DNA from: CBDAMZ01 sp965197375
GTDB lineage: Bacteria > Acidobacteriota > Vicinamibacteria > Vicinamibacterales > UBA8438
Assembly: GCA_965197375.1 (NCBI GenBank)
Contig: CBDAMZ010000010.1
Span: 739,530 to 803,529 of the forward strand
Direction: 5' to 3'
DNA length: 64,000 nucleotides
In this document: one piece after another, positions 1 to 8,929 of the stretch
Position numbering within the stretch: position 1 is the stretch's first letter
Layout of the letters: the number at the start of each line of letters is the position of its first letter
Position numbers and translations under genes: made by a program
Notes under the pieces: model-generated
Told to the model about the DNA's origin: nothing
The model's input: the letters and a program-made list of their open reading frames with translations, nothing else
The model's database searches: none

Positions 1-599
1 CGATCAACATCAACGAGTTCGTGATACGACCGGTACTCGGCAACACGGCCGTGATGCTGTTGTTTCTCCTGCCGATGATCACGATGCGGACCTACGCCGA
101 GGAAAAGCGGTCCGGTACCATTGAGTTGCTCTTGACGTCACCGCTCACTAACCTACAGATCACCCTTGGCAAGTTTCTGGGCGCGGTCACCCTGTTCGCC
201 CTGATGTTGGCCGTCACGTCGATCCACATCGGGATCTTGTTTTGGTACGGGGAACCGGAGCTGTGGCCGATCCTCAGCGGGTATCTCGGGTTGTTGCTTA
301 TGGGGACGGCGTTCATTTCGCTGGGATTGCTCATCTCGAGCGCAACAAAAAACCAGGTGGTCGCCGGCGTCATCACCTTCGCCGTGTTACTGCTCTTCTG
401 GATCATCCAGTGGATAGCTGATTCGCCGGGCGGCGGCACCACGCAGTCGGTCATCGCCTACTTGTCGGTCCTCAACCACTTCGAGGACTTCGCGAAGGGG
501 ATCGTCGACACCAAGCATGTGGTGTACTACGCGAGCTTCATCACCTTCGGGCTCTTCCTGACAGCCAAGTCGGTCGACAGCGAGCGGTGGCGAGAATAG
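1..599 (+). CDS. ABC-2 type transporter permease, GldF-like (5' partial)
   Basis: The reading frame is open from the left window edge (codons from position 3), so the start lies outside. A GTG at 21 is inside the conserved NEFVIRPVLGNTAV region and is probably not the start. About 198 residues remain, with roughly five hydrophobic segments and the motif MRTYAEEKRSGTIELLLTSP typical of ABC-2 permeases of the GldF/NosY group. It probably forms the membrane part of an exporter-like complex with the GldG-like and DUF4340 proteins that follow (gap 7 bp to the next gene). The ATPase subunit should lie just upstream. The substrate is unknown. In Bacteroidetes such proteins were linked to gliding, but the family is widespread in non-gliding bacteria. 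Confidence 0.88.
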   Translation, partial: ININEFVIRPVLGNTAVMLLFLLPMITMRTYAEEKRSGTIELLLTSPLTNLQITLGKFLGAVTLFALMLAVTSIHIGILFWYGEPELWPILSGYLGLLLMGTAFISLGLLISSATKNQVVAGVITFAVLLLFWIIQWIADSPGGGTTQSVIAYLSVLNHFEDFAKGIVDTKHVVYYASFITFGLFLTAKSVDSERWRE

Positions 600-606
600 G
601 TAGACC

Positions 607-2253
607 ATGATTAACCGAGTGCTCGGCGCGCTTGGCTGGGTCGGCACCGTGCTAGTGTTCGCGGGCTTCGCGACGCGGTTCGCCGTACCAGAGCAGCAAG
701 CGGTCACGTGGTGGCTCTCGATCGTCGGGCTCGTGCTGGTCGTGCTCTACACACTCGGCCAGTGGCGCGAGATCCTGGCTCTCTTCGCGAGACGCCAGGC
801 GCGCTACGGCGTGCTGGCGATATCGAGCGTCCTAATCGCGGTCGGCATCCTGGTGGCAGTGAACTATGTACTCGCCCGGCAGAACAAGCGGTGGGATTTG
901 ACGGCGGCGAAACAGTACTCGCTGTCGGACCAGACGCGTCGCGTGCTGGAGGCGCTCGACGAACCCATCAAGGTGCTGGTCTTTGCGCGCGCGGGTACGT
1001 TACAGAACTATCGTGATCGCCTAAGCGAGTACGAGTACACGTCGAGCCAGATCTCGGTGGAGTACGTCGACCTCGACCGGAACCCCATCCTGGCAGATCA
1101 GTACGAAGTCCAAACATACGGAACTATCGTCTTCGACTACGAAGGCCGCGTCGAGCGGGTCATCTCCGAGACCGTCGTAGAGCAAGACGTGACGAATGCC
1201 CTGATCAAGGCGGTGGAGGGTGAGGAACGCACGATTTACTTCGTGCAGGGCCACGGCGAGCGCGACCCAAACAGCGCGGACCGAGACGGGTACAGCGCGC
1301 TCACGGAGGGAATGCGTCTCGACAACCTGTCGGTAGAAACGGTCGTGCTGGCACAGACCAGCATGGTCCCCGAAGATGCCAGTGTGCTGGTCATCGCCGG
1401 GCCGACGACGGATCTCCCCGAGGCCGAAGTCGAGCTATTCCGGAACTACCTTGAACAGGGAGGTAAGGCCCTATTGCTACTCGATCCTCCGACATCGCCC
1501 GATGACTCTGACGCCTTCAGCCTGGTGACCCTCGCCGCGGAATGGGGTATTGAGGTCGGAACGGACGTGGTGATCGACGCGGGCATCATGCAGCTACAGT
1601 TTGGTTTTTTGTCAGCAGTTGCCGCCAGCTACCCCCCGCACGCGATCACCGAGCGCTTCAATTTGCTGACCGCGTTTCCCTCCGCCCGGTCGGTCAGACC
1701 TGCTAGCGGCGGCGCCGATGGTCGTTTCGCCGAGACATTCGTCGAGACCGGTCCGCAGAGTTGGGCAGAGAGCAACCTCGGGGCGATCACGAGCGACGAG
1801 GTACTCCCAGAACTGGATGAGGACGAGGGGGACATTGCCGGCCCGATCCCGATTGCCGCTGCGGTGTCGGTTACGGTCGAGAACGAAGGGGCGGAGGCTG
1901 ACGGCGAGACGACGGACACCGGGATGAATAAAGCCCAGATGGCCGATCCAAATCCAGCAGCGGGTTCCGATGCCGATGACCGCCAGGCGCGCTTGGTGGT
2001 CATCGGCGACTCTGACTTCGCCACGAACAGACTGCTGGGAATTCCGGGCAACCGGGATCTCGTGCTCAACGTCCTGAATTGGCTCGCCGAGCAGGAAAAT
2101 CTCATCGCCGTCCGGCCACGCGCGCCGGAAGACCGGCGGATCACCTTGACGGCCGACCAGCAATCCAGGATCAGCTGGCTGGTGCTGCTGGTGATCCCAG
2201 GGGTGGTCCTCGGCAGCGGCGTGTATACCTGGCGGCGCAGGCGACAGCAATAG
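607..2253 (+). CDS. GldG-like ABC transporter auxiliary protein
   Basis: A 548-residue membrane protein with three N-terminal hydrophobic segments (about residues 5-25, 33-50 and 66-90). A large extracytoplasmic part follows, beginning with NKRWDLTAAKQYSLSDQT, the hallmark of the GldG/ABC_transp_aux family. A single C-terminal transmembrane helix (about 522-540) ends in a basic RRRRQQ tail. It lies directly after the permease and abuts the DUF4340 gene (TAG immediately followed by ATG), so the three form one operon. Its biochemical role is not established in any family member. An acidic, low-complexity stretch near residues 395-460 is probably a linker. Confidence 0.88.
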   Translation: MINRVLGALGWVGTVLVFAGFATRFAVPEQQAVTWWLSIVGLVLVVLYTLGQWREILALFARRQARYGVLAISSVLIAVGILVAVNYVLARQNKRWDLTAAKQYSLSDQTRRVLEALDEPIKVLVFARAGTLQNYRDRLSEYEYTSSQISVEYVDLDRNPILADQYEVQTYGTIVFDYEGRVERVISETVVEQDVTNALIKAVEGEERTIYFVQGHGERDPNSADRDGYSALTEGMRLDNLSVETVVLAQTSMVPEDASVLVIAGPTTDLPEAEVELFRNYLEQGGKALLLLDPPTSPDDSDAFSLVTLAAEWGIEVGTDVVIDAGIMQLQFGFLSAVAASYPPHAITERFNLLTAFPSARSVRPASGGADGRFAETFVETGPQSWAESNLGAITSDEVLPELDEDEGDIAGPIPIAAAVSVTVENEGAEADGETTDTGMNKAQMADPNPAAGSDADDRQARLVVIGDSDFATNRLLGIPGNRDLVLNVLNWLAEQENLIAVRPRAPEDRRITLTADQQSRISWLVLLVIPGVVLGSGVYTWRRRRQQ

Positions 2254-3609
2254 ATGCGTGGCCTCCGCTCAACGCTGGTGCTGTTTGGCACCCTCGTCGT
2301 CGTCGGGGGATATGCCTACTTCGTCGAGCGAGAGCGCCCACCGGCATCGGAGGCGAACGCCAACGAACGCGTGTTCGACTTCGAGGCAGACGACGTGACC
2401 GAGTTGCGTGTCACGGCTGAAAGCGGTGAAATCACACACCTCGAACGCGTCGATGCTGATGCCGCCTGGGCCATCACGGCACCCATCAAGGCCCGCGCCG
2501 ATGATACGAACCCCTCGTCCATCGCCAGCAGTCTCGCGTCGCTCGAGCTCAGCCGTGTCGTCGACGAGCAGCCGGCCGACCTCTCACCGTTCGGTCTGGC
2601 CGAGCCGGCCATGAGTATCGGGGTCAAGCTTACTGCGGACGAGGATGTCCGGCACCTGCTGATCGGAGACAAGAACCCGACTGGCGCGAGCCGCTATGCT
2701 AGAACTGACGACTGCGACCGCGTGTTTCTGATTGCCGGATACCTGGGCACTACCTTCAACCGTACCACCTTCGATCTCCGGGATAGGTCGATCCTCGATT
2801 TCGAACGGGACGACGTGGATGGCCTCGTCACCACCATGGGCGGGCAGACGATCCGTCTTGCCAAGACGGAGAACGAGTGGCGCATGCGTGAACCGTGGGA
2901 CGTACGGGCAGATTTTAGCACCGTCGCAGGACTCGTCGGCCGCCTGAACACGGGGGAGATGCGCACCATCGAACGTGAAGCGCCTGAGGTGCTGGACCCG
3001 TTCGGCCTGGACGCGGCGCGCATCACCGTGGCAATCGAGGCCGGGAGTGCCAGGGCGACGCTGTCGGTCGGTGACAAGGCGCCCAACGGGACCGTCTACG
3101 CTCGAGACACCTCCCGCAGCCTGGTCTTCACGATCGACCAATCGCTAGTCGACGACCTCGAACGAGGCGCCGGCGAGTATCGCCGAAAGGATCTTTTCAG
3201 CTTCCGGCCGTTCAACGCGACTCGGCTCCAAATCGATCATGCCCACGTGACGGTCATATTCGAGAAAATGGAAGCTACGAGCGCCGACGAAGAAGATACC
3301 TGGCAGCGTGTCGAGCCTGCCGCTGACAAGGTCGAACGCAACGCCATGGAGGATCTCCTAGCCAAGTTCTCCAATCTGCGTGCCGAATCTTTCGTGGCGT
3401 CTCGGACCAATACCGGTCTGGACACGCCGTCTGCAACGATCCACGTGCGATTCGGCACGGACGGCAAAGAAGAGCGTGTCACCATCGGTCGGACGGGTGA
3501 GGATACGTTCGCCGTCCACGGCGATGAGCCAGGCGCCGCCCGGATTGATACGCGCGCCTTCGACGACGCCCTGGAGGCGCTCGGCACCGTCCAGTCAGAA
3601 TCCTCGTGA
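2254..3609 (+). CDS. DUF4340 domain-containing protein
   Basis: A 451-residue protein with a short N-terminal signal anchor (about residues 5-23), then two DUF4340-like repeats. Each contains a W-x-I/M-x-x-P element (AWAITAPIKARAD near 71, EWRMREPWDVRAD near 208) and a DPFGL-type motif (SPFGLAEPA, LDPFGLDAA). DUF4340 genes regularly follow gldG-like genes, as here (no gap to the upstream gene). The protein is probably extracytoplasmic and tethered. Function is unknown. Its stop overlaps the GTG of the next gene by 4 bp, which suggests translational coupling to the carboxypeptidase. Confidence 0.85.
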   Translation: MRGLRSTLVLFGTLVVVGGYAYFVERERPPASEANANERVFDFEADDVTELRVTAESGEITHLERVDADAAWAITAPIKARADDTNPSSIASSLASLELSRVVDEQPADLSPFGLAEPAMSIGVKLTADEDVRHLLIGDKNPTGASRYARTDDCDRVFLIAGYLGTTFNRTTFDLRDRSILDFERDDVDGLVTTMGGQTIRLAKTENEWRMREPWDVRADFSTVAGLVGRLNTGEMRTIEREAPEVLDPFGLDAARITVAIEAGSARATLSVGDKAPNGTVYARDTSRSLVFTIDQSLVDDLERGAGEYRRKDLFSFRPFNATRLQIDHAHVTVIFEKMEATSADEEDTWQRVEPAADKVERNAMEDLLAKFSNLRAESFVASRTNTGLDTPSATIHVRFGTDGKEERVTIGRTGEDTFAVHGDEPGAARIDTRAFDDALEALGTVQSESS

Positions 3610-5168
3610 ATGCCTGCCGCGGGCGAGGCGCCGGAGTTTTCCTTCTCGTAGCCTTTGCCGCTTGCGTCTCACCAGCCACCGCTCCACCGATCGTGGTCCC
3701 CAGTTCTGGGGCCACACCAGCCGGTTCGAGTCGAGCGGTACTGGATCTCGAATCAGCCCTGAACCGCCTATTCAATGATCCGTTGGTGGCACCGATCGTG
3801 TGGGGCGTTGACATCCATTCTCTCGATCGTAACAAGCGTCTCTACAGCCTGAACGCCAACACGCTGCTGATGCCGGCCTCAACAATGAAAATCGTGACAT
3901 TGGCCGCCGCGGCCGAACGGCTCGGCTGGGACTACCAGTACGAGACTCATCTGCTTACGTCAGCAGCGATCGACAGCGGGGTCCTCACAGGTGACCTCAT
4001 CGTGCGCGGAACCGGCGACCCGACGGTCAATGCCGGCTGGGGCTCCAGCGACGGGCTTTTCGACCGGTGGGCGAGCGAGCTGCAAGCGATGGGCGTCCAT
4101 CGGATCGACGGCCGGATCATCGGCGACGACGATGTCCTGGACGGGACCAGTGAGGACGCCAAAACCGACCGCGGCCTGGGGGCCGGCTGGTCATGGGATG
4201 ACCTGGCACTTGGTTTCGCCACGCCCGTCGGGGCCCTACAGCACCACGAGAACGTCGTCAATCTGACGGTGCGCCCTGGCGCAACGGCCGGAATGGCCGG
4301 AACGGTACAGGTCGACACTTCATCGGCCGAGCTAACCCTCGTCAACCGGGTGATGACTGTGCCCAAGGACGGTCCGTTCGCGGTTCGGCTGCTGCGATTC
4401 CCTGGCCAGTCGAGGCTCGCCGTGACCGGGACGATTCCGGTAGGGGCGAGGCCGTTGCAGCGAACCGCCTCGGTCGATAATCCCACGACGTTTTTCGTCC
4501 GCGCGTTGCGCGATCGCCTTCAGTGGACCGGAATCGCGGTCGCCGGAACGGTGGTCGATATCGACGACCTGTCTGAGTCGGCGCGTAAGGCCGCCGGCCG
4601 TGAACTGCGACGGCTGGCCACACACCGATCGCCGCCCCTGACCGAGCTGGCCAGCAACATGATGAAGCGCAGCCAGAACCTCTATGCCGAGACGATACTG
4701 CGGACACTTGGCGTGCGGGCAGGCGGCTCGCCTGCCGCGGCCGGCCGGCGGGAGATCACCGAGGTCCTCGCCTCATGGAAGATCCGTTCGGATCAGGCCA
4801 TCGTGGCGGATGGGTCTGGACTGTCAAGGTACAACTACCTGGCACCGGCGGCGCTAGTGAAGATCCTGAACCACATGCACGCGCACCCACGCCATGCGAT
4901 GCCCTTCCGTGCGTCGCTGCCAATCGTCGGACGCGAGGGGACAGTCAAGACTCGAATGAAGGAAACCGCAGCCGAGGCGAACGCGCGCGCGAAGACCGGT
5001 TCGATGGCGAACGTACGCGCGCTAGCGGGCTATGTCTCGACTCGCGATGGCGAACAACTCGCCTTCGCTATACTCGCCAACAACTTTCACGCGCCGCCCG
5101 CCGATGTCACCAACCTCATCGATCGCGCGGTCGAGGCCCTGGCGACGTTCAGCCAGCGAGTGCACTGA
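3606..5168 (+). CDS. dacB: D-alanyl-D-alanine carboxypeptidase/endopeptidase, PBP4 family
   Basis: 520 residues from a GTG overlapping the upstream stop (GTGA). The N-terminus is a signal sequence ending FAAC, a possible lipobox with an unusual Phe at -3, so it is either a lipoprotein or a secreted protein. The three active-site motifs of class C penicillin-binding proteins are present in order: SxxK as STMK (near residue 96), SxN as SQN (near 356) and KTG (near 463). The long insert between the first two is typical of the PBP4 type. It should trim peptidoglycan stem peptides in the periplasm. Linkage to the GldF/GldG cluster suggests an envelope context but does not prove shared function. 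Confidence 0.92.
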   Translation: MNACRGRGAGVFLLVAFAACVSPATAPPIVVPSSGATPAGSSRAVLDLESALNRLFNDPLVAPIVWGVDIHSLDRNKRLYSLNANTLLMPASTMKIVTLAAAAERLGWDYQYETHLLTSAAIDSGVLTGDLIVRGTGDPTVNAGWGSSDGLFDRWASELQAMGVHRIDGRIIGDDDVLDGTSEDAKTDRGLGAGWSWDDLALGFATPVGALQHHENVVNLTVRPGATAGMAGTVQVDTSSAELTLVNRVMTVPKDGPFAVRLLRFPGQSRLAVTGTIPVGARPLQRTASVDNPTTFFVRALRDRLQWTGIAVAGTVVDIDDLSESARKAAGRELRRLATHRSPPLTELASNMMKRSQNLYAETILRTLGVRAGGSPAAAGRREITEVLASWKIRSDQAIVADGSGLSRYNYLAPAALVKILNHMHAHPRHAMPFRASLPIVGREGTVKTRMKETAAEANARAKTGSMANVRALAGYVSTRDGEQLAFAILANNFHAPPADVTNLIDRAVEALATFSQRVH

Positions 5169-5355
5169 TCACGACTCGGCACTAATGGACTCACTGACCA
5201 CGATCGCAGGAAGGCCTGCGCTAGCGGCGATCGAGACGGCGCCTCAGCCGCACCCAGGCTACCAGCACTGCTGCTCGGCACCGCCCCGCTTCGTCTGTTT
5301 CAATGCGGCACACGAACTCAAATCTCATAACGTAGAGTTGACTCGAGTAGCACCG

Positions 5356-6042
5356 CTAAGACTGCTCGGTCAGCGGATCCCGCACTCCAGCCTCTCGGAA
5401 GCCGCGAGCGCGCAAGCGGCAACTGTCGCACCGCCTGCACGGACTTCCACCGGGACCGGGATCATAGCAGCTGTGCGTCAGCCCATAGTCGAGACCCAAG
5501 GTAACACCTTGGCGAACGATTTCGCCCTTCGATAAGGTGATGAGCGGTGCGTGCACGCAAAACCTGGTACCTTCGACGCCGGCCTTGGTCGCCAGCTTCG
5601 CCAGCCGCTCGAACGCGCCGATGTACTCTGGCCGGCAGTCAGGATACCCAGAATAGTCCAGCGCATTGACGCCGATGAACAAATCACGAGCACCGAGCAC
5701 TTCCGCCCACGCCAGCGCCAGCGCCAATAGCACCGTGTTCCGCGCCGGCACGTAAGTTGGCGGGATTTCGTCGCTGCCCAGCTGGCGATCCTTGGGCACG
5801 GGCCCACTGCCGGTCAGCACCGAACCGCCGATAGCCGAAAGATCGACGGCAATCTCGAGATGTTCGCTCACGCCGATCGCGCGCGCCACGCGGCGTGCCG
5901 CATCGACCTCCTGGGTATGCACCTGCGCGTACTGCACGGTTAGGGCGTAGAGCGCAAACCCCTGTTCTCTGGCGATCGCGGCGGCGGTGTAGGAATCAAG
6001 GCCGCCGCTCAGCAGAACGACAGCTTTCCTCGGCATGCTCAT
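5356..6042 (-). CDS. queC: 7-cyano-7-deazaguanine (preQ0) synthase QueC
   Basis: 228 residues from ATG 6042 (a second ATG at 6036 is also possible). The frame stays open further upstream, but that extension overlaps queE and is not conserved-looking. The PP-loop SGGLDS (residues 12-17) binds ATP, the TYVPARNT motif is present, and a C-terminal zinc site is formed by the cysteines of HSCYDP and SPCRRCDSC. It converts 7-carboxy-7-deazaguanine to preQ0 for queuosine synthesis. It lies 28 bp downstream of queE, which makes its substrate. It is the last gene of the long minus-strand run and converges on the carboxypeptidase gene. The 187 bp between the two contain no recognisable gene. Confidence 0.95.
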   Translation of the reverse strand: MSMPRKAVVLLSGGLDSYTAAAIAREQGFALYALTVQYAQVHTQEVDAARRVARAIGVSEHLEIAVDLSAIGGSVLTGSGPVPKDRQLGSDEIPPTYVPARNTVLLALALAWAEVLGARDLFIGVNALDYSGYPDCRPEYIGAFERLAKLATKAGVEGTRFCVHAPLITLSKGEIVRQGVTLGLDYGLTHSCYDPGPGGSPCRRCDSCRLRARGFREAGVRDPLTEQS

Positions 6043-6070
6043 GGACAATGGGGCGAGCGGTCCCTTGTTG

Positions 6071-6712
6071 CTAAACCCCGCGCGCGTCGTCGCCCCACAC
6101 ATACTTGTGCAGCTGGACCTGGAGGCGAACCGACAGTCGATCGCCGAGTACCCAGGTGGCGAGCTGCGTCGGATCGAGGACGCCATGCACGGGTGAAAAG
6201 AGAACGCCGGCCGAGCGACGGTCCAGCCCGTGACGGCGAACGACGTCGCGTGCGAACTCGTAGTCAGCCTGGTCGCAGATCACGAACTTCACTTCGTCGT
6301 GCGGTGCCAAACGCCGCAAATTGTCCCAGTCGTTTCTGGCGTCCTCACCGCTACCGGGGCACTTAATGTCGACCACTTTGACCACCGGAGTTGGTACGTG
6401 CGAGATGTCGAGGTGGCCGCCCGTCTCAAGTAACACTGTCTTGCCGGCAGCCAACAGGCGACGCATAAGCGGGTACACATCACGCTGCAACAACGGCTCG
6501 CCGCCAGTGATCTCAACGAGATTACAGTTATACGCTCTGACCTCGGCGATTACGTCGCCGACCGATGCCTTGTGTCCTACCTCGAACGCGTAGGCAGTAT
6601 CACACCACGAGCACCTCAGATCGCACGCCGTCAGCCGCACAAAGACGCAAGGGCGCCCGGTGAAGCTGGACTCCCCTTGGATGGAATAAAAGATTTCGTT
6701 GACTGTCAGCAT
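6071..6712 (-). CDS. queE: 7-carboxy-7-deazaguanine synthase QueE (radical SAM)
   Basis: 213 residues, starting at ATG 6712 ([15 protein letters not shown]), which matches the family N-terminus. Longer in-frame starts overlap nth. The Cys motif CDLRCSWC (C30, C34, C37) follows the standard C-x3-C-x2-C spacing for a 4Fe-4S cluster, and TGGEPLLQ is the SAM-binding GGE motif. The enzyme rearranges 6-carboxytetrahydropterin to 7-carboxy-7-deazaguanine. It lies 11 bp from the end of nth and just upstream of queC. queA lies further along the same strand at 19007-20053. queD and tgt are not in this window. Confidence 0.95.
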   Translation of the reverse strand: MLTVNEIFYSIQGESSFTGRPCVFVRLTACDLRCSWCDTAYAFEVGHKASVGDVIAEVRAYNCNLVEITGGEPLLQRDVYPLMRRLLAAGKTVLLETGGHLDISHVPTPVVKVVDIKCPGSGEDARNDWDNLRRLAPHDEVKFVICDQADYEFARDVVRRHGLDRRSAGVLFSPVHGVLDPTQLATWVLGDRLSVRLQVQLHKYVWGDDARGV

Positions 6713-6723
6713 GGTTTTGACGC

Positions 6724-7365
6724 TCACGACCGCCCAATGCGCGTCACCCCGATACGCGGACAGCGGCCGCTCACTGCGCACCGCCCGCACAGTGGGTACA
6801 CCGGCCGACACACGTTCTGCCCCCACGTCACGAGATACAGGTTGATCGACGACCACCAGCGGCGGTGCGCGGCCTTGTAGAGAGCCTGCTCGGTCTCGAC
6901 CGGGCCGTCGGTCTTCACCCATCCCAGCCGATTCGCGATCCGGTGCACGTGAGTATCCACGCAAATATTTGACGCACTTCGATGCGCAACGATGAGGACA
7001 AGGTTCGCCGTCTTTCGGCCAACGCCGCGCAGTGACAGCAGCTCGTCCATGTTCTGGGGCACACGGCCCCCGAATCGCGTGAGGAGCTGCCTGCAGGCCT
7101 CCTTTACATAACGTGCCTTGTGTCGATAGAAGCTGACGGGATAGATCAGACGCTCGATCGTTTCGACGGGCAGGCGCGCCAGTGTTCGCGGCGTCCCGGC
7201 TTTAGCGAACAGTCTGTTCGAAGCGTCGAAGGTGACGGCGTCTTTCGTCTGAGCGGAGAGCATCGTCGCAATGAGGACCTGAAAGGGATCCGCCTTCCGC
7301 TGCTCGGCGATCTTCTCAACGGCCAGGTCTTCCATTCGTTCGATTGCCCGACCCAGGCGTCGCAT
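6724..7365 (-). CDS. nth: Endonuclease III
   Basis: 213 residues from ATG 7365. An in-frame start at 7521 would add 52 basic residues and overlap the upstream small gene, so the shorter form is preferred. The helix-hairpin-helix LSLRGVGRKTANLVL carries the catalytic Lys, VDTHVHRIANRL carries the catalytic Asp, and the C-terminal cluster C-x6-C-x2-C-x5-C (CRPVYPLCGRCAVSGRC) binds 4Fe-4S. It is a DNA glycosylase/AP lyase that removes oxidised pyrimidines. It sits between the microcompartment genes and queE, probably only by co-transcription. The 118 bp upstream of ATG 7365 may hold its own start region. Confidence 0.93.
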   Translation of the reverse strand: MRRLGRAIERMEDLAVEKIAEQRKADPFQVLIATMLSAQTKDAVTFDASNRLFAKAGTPRTLARLPVETIERLIYPVSFYRHKARYVKEACRQLLTRFGGRVPQNMDELLSLRGVGRKTANLVLIVAHRSASNICVDTHVHRIANRLGWVKTDGPVETEQALYKAAHRRWWSSINLYLVTWGQNVCRPVYPLCGRCAVSGRCPRIGVTRIGRS

Positions 7366-7483
7366 CGCCCATCCCACCGACCGGCGGCGGCCGTCAGGAC
7401 TCGTGGCTGGGACCGTTCGGGGGAGTTTACGTCTACGCGACGTCGTCACGGAAGCACAGGACTCGCCACGCCCCAGCGTACGG

Positions 7484-7711
7484 TTAGTGGCCGTGCGACT
7501 GGCAGTATCCGCAGTGGACACATTCGACAGAGGGCTCGATCAGACAGGGACCGCCTGTGTCGACACCGCCCTCAAGCGGAAAGCGCGCGTGGCTGGGGTG
7601 GGACGACATGAGACTATCTGGCGGATGCGCCGTCGTCGTCGAGGCGGCACGGCTGGCAAAGTGGCGCGCGATGGCCGCATCGACGACCGATCGGAGCTGC
7701 TCCTCGTTCAC
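7484..7711 (-). CDS. Small microcompartment-linked Cys/His-motif protein with encapsulation-peptide-like N-terminus
   Basis: 75 residues. I do not recognise a named family. The first 18 residues (MNEEQLRSVVDAAIARHF) form an amphipathic helix of the kind that targets cargo into microcompartments. A Ser/Thr/His/Pro-rich linker follows. The C-terminus has Cys56, Cys64, Cys67 and Cys70 with His66, His73 and His75 (core ECVHCGYCQSHGH), which suggests a metal or Fe-S site. The ATG overlaps the stop of the upstream BMC-P gene (ATGA), so translation is probably coupled to the shell operon. This layout supports a small lumen protein. Its role is unknown and the cargo idea is inference. Confidence 0.72.
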   Translation of the reverse strand: MNEEQLRSVVDAAIARHFASRAASTTTAHPPDSLMSSHPSHARFPLEGGVDTGGPCLIEPSVECVHCGYCQSHGH

Positions 7712-8034
7712 CGATGATCTCCAGAACCGCTACGCGGGAGAATCCCGCGCCCAGAAGTCGAGTGGTCGTCGTGATGCACCTCGTCGACGATACCGACGAT
7801 GGCGGCATCGACCGGCGCGCCTCGGCGGCGCAGCGCGGCAACTGCTGCCCGTCCTTCGAGGACGATCAACACGTTCTCACCGATACCGGCCTGCGCTGTA
7901 TCTACGGCAAGCAACGGCGCCCCTTGAAACCCACCGCGCGCGGTGAGCGGCTGTACAAGCAAAAGCTTCGCGCCCTCGAGCTTGCCGTGCTTGCGGGTGG
8001 CAACGACGTTTCCCATCACGCGCGCGAGTCGCAT
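7708..8034 (-). CDS. Bacterial microcompartment vertex protein BMC-P (EutN/CcmL family), copy 1
   Basis: 108 residues from ATG 8034 (MRLARVMGNVVATRK). The frame is open upstream, but that part is not EutN-like. The family pattern is present: an N-terminal V-x-G-x-V-V-A-T-x-K strand, L-L-V-Q-P-L, then DTAQAGIGENVLIV and a C-terminal DAAIVGIVDEV. BMC-P proteins form pentamers that cap the vertices of the polyhedral shell. This copy has a longer C-terminal tail (HHDDHSTSGRGILPRS) than the other two. It is 13 bp downstream of BMC-P copy 2 and overlaps the small Cys-motif gene by 4 bp. Confidence 0.9.
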   Translation of the reverse strand: MRLARVMGNVVATRKHGKLEGAKLLLVQPLTARGGFQGAPLLAVDTAQAGIGENVLIVLEGRAAVAALRRRGAPVDAAIVGIVDEVHHDDHSTSGRGILPRSGSGDHR

Positions 8035-8047
8035 GAGCTCCTTCTCG

Positions 8048-8329
8048 TCACTTCGAGGTGCTCGAAGCGACCGACCAGTGATCGACGATGCCGATAATAT
8101 TCGCGTCGGTGGGAACCTTATCCGGAAGAAACGGAAAGGACGCTTCCCGGCCGCGTACGAAGAACACCTCCTCGCCGACGCCAGCGCCGACGCAGTCAGC
8201 GGCAACCAGGCATCGTCCGACCCACCGTCGGTCTGGGGCAAGCGGCCGCAAGACCAGGAGCTTCTGGCCGATCAGGCCTGGATCCTTGCACGTCGCGACC
8301 ACATGGCCGATGACCCGCGCCAGCTGCAT
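8048..8329 (-). CDS. Bacterial microcompartment vertex protein BMC-P, copy 2
   Basis: 93 residues, starting MQLARVIGHVVATCK and ending with the family's NIIGIVDHW strand. This is the most divergent of the three BMC-P copies. It has Cys at positions where the others have Arg or Val (VATCKD, GRCLVAADC) and Trp in the loop DRRWVGR. Its ATG overlaps the stop of the preceding BMC-P gene in a TGATG arrangement, so the two are probably translationally coupled. Three BMC-P paralogues in one locus may allow mixed vertices or vertex-specific contacts. That is inference. Confidence 0.9.
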   Translation of the reverse strand: MQLARVIGHVVATCKDPGLIGQKLLVLRPLAPDRRWVGRCLVAADCVGAGVGEEVFFVRGREASFPFLPDKVPTDANIIGIVDHWSVASSTSK

Positions 8330-8601
8330 CAGAGTTCCTCCAGATCGACGGTGTCCACGATGCCGACGATCGCCGCGTCCACCGGGGAGTCTTTCAGATC
8401 GGCCACCATACGCGCGGAGCTCCCGCTGACGATCAAAACGATCTCACCGAAGCCGGCATCGACCGTATCGACTGCCACGAGCTGGTTACCCTGCACCTTA
8501 CCGCGCGGATCGATCGGCTGCGCCAGAAGCAGCTTGCTGCCCACCAAGCGCTCGTCCTTGCGTGTGGCAACGACGGTCCCGATAATTTTGGCCAGGATCA
8601 T
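8329..8601 (-). CDS. Bacterial microcompartment vertex protein BMC-P, copy 3
   Basis: 90 residues, the canonical EutN/CcmL length. MILAKIIGTVVATRKDERL, LLLAQPID, VDAGFGEIVLIVSGSSAR and DAAIVGIVDTVDLEEL follow the family pattern closely, so this looks like the standard vertex pentamer. It lies 12 bp downstream of the BMC-H gene. The three BMC-P genes are adjacent and in the same orientation, consistent with tandem duplication followed by divergence. Confidence 0.92.
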   Translation of the reverse strand: MILAKIIGTVVATRKDERLVGSKLLLAQPIDPRGKVQGNQLVAVDTVDAGFGEIVLIVSGSSARMVADLKDSPVDAAIVGIVDTVDLEEL

Positions 8602-8613
8602 CCAAGCGATCCA

Positions 8614-8904
8614 CTAGGCCTTGGCATCGGACTTACCGATCGGCAAGGTGTCCTCAAGATTAACGTGCGGTCGAGGAATGACGTGCACCGACACGAGCTC
8701 GCCGACTCGCCGTGCCGCCGCGGCCCCGGCGTCGGTCGCCGCTTTGACAGCGGCCACATCGCCGCGCACGGTAGCCGTCACGTAGCCGGCGCCGATCTTC
8801 TCCCAGCCGACGAGCGTTACCTTCGCTGCCTTAACCATCGCGTCGGCCGCCTCGATCATCGCGACGAATCCCTTGGTCTCGACCATACCCAACGCCTCAT
8901 CCAT
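8614..8904 (-). CDS. Bacterial microcompartment shell hexamer protein BMC-H
   Basis: 96 residues of the PduA/EutM/CsoS1 fold. [20 protein letters not shown] is the classic N-terminal BMC signature, followed by [21 protein letters not shown] and [13 protein letters not shown]. The hexamers tile the shell facets. The pore loop corresponds to the WEKIGAGY region and carries Lys and Ile where propanediol-type shells usually have Ser/Gly residues. A strong ribosome-binding site (GGAGGAAA) precedes ATG 8904. It is the only BMC-H in the window and no BMC-T gene is present, so extra facet proteins would have to come from elsewhere. Confidence 0.95.
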   Translation of the reverse strand: MDEALGMVETKGFVAMIEAADAMVKAAKVTLVGWEKIGAGYVTATVRGDVAAVKAATDAGAAAARRVGELVSVHVIPRPHVNLEDTLPIGKSDAKA

Positions 8905-8929
8905 ATCTTTCCTCCACGCGTGAGCGTCC

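Noticed and set aside
1612..2291. Two long minus-strand frames opposite the GldG-like gene
   Set aside because: Arg/Ser/Pro-rich antisense frames typical of GC-rich DNA, opposite a well-supported family member.
5169..5355. Possible gene or terminator between the carboxypeptidase and queC
   Set aside because: No frame with a credible start or conserved-looking protein, and no strong stem followed by T residues.
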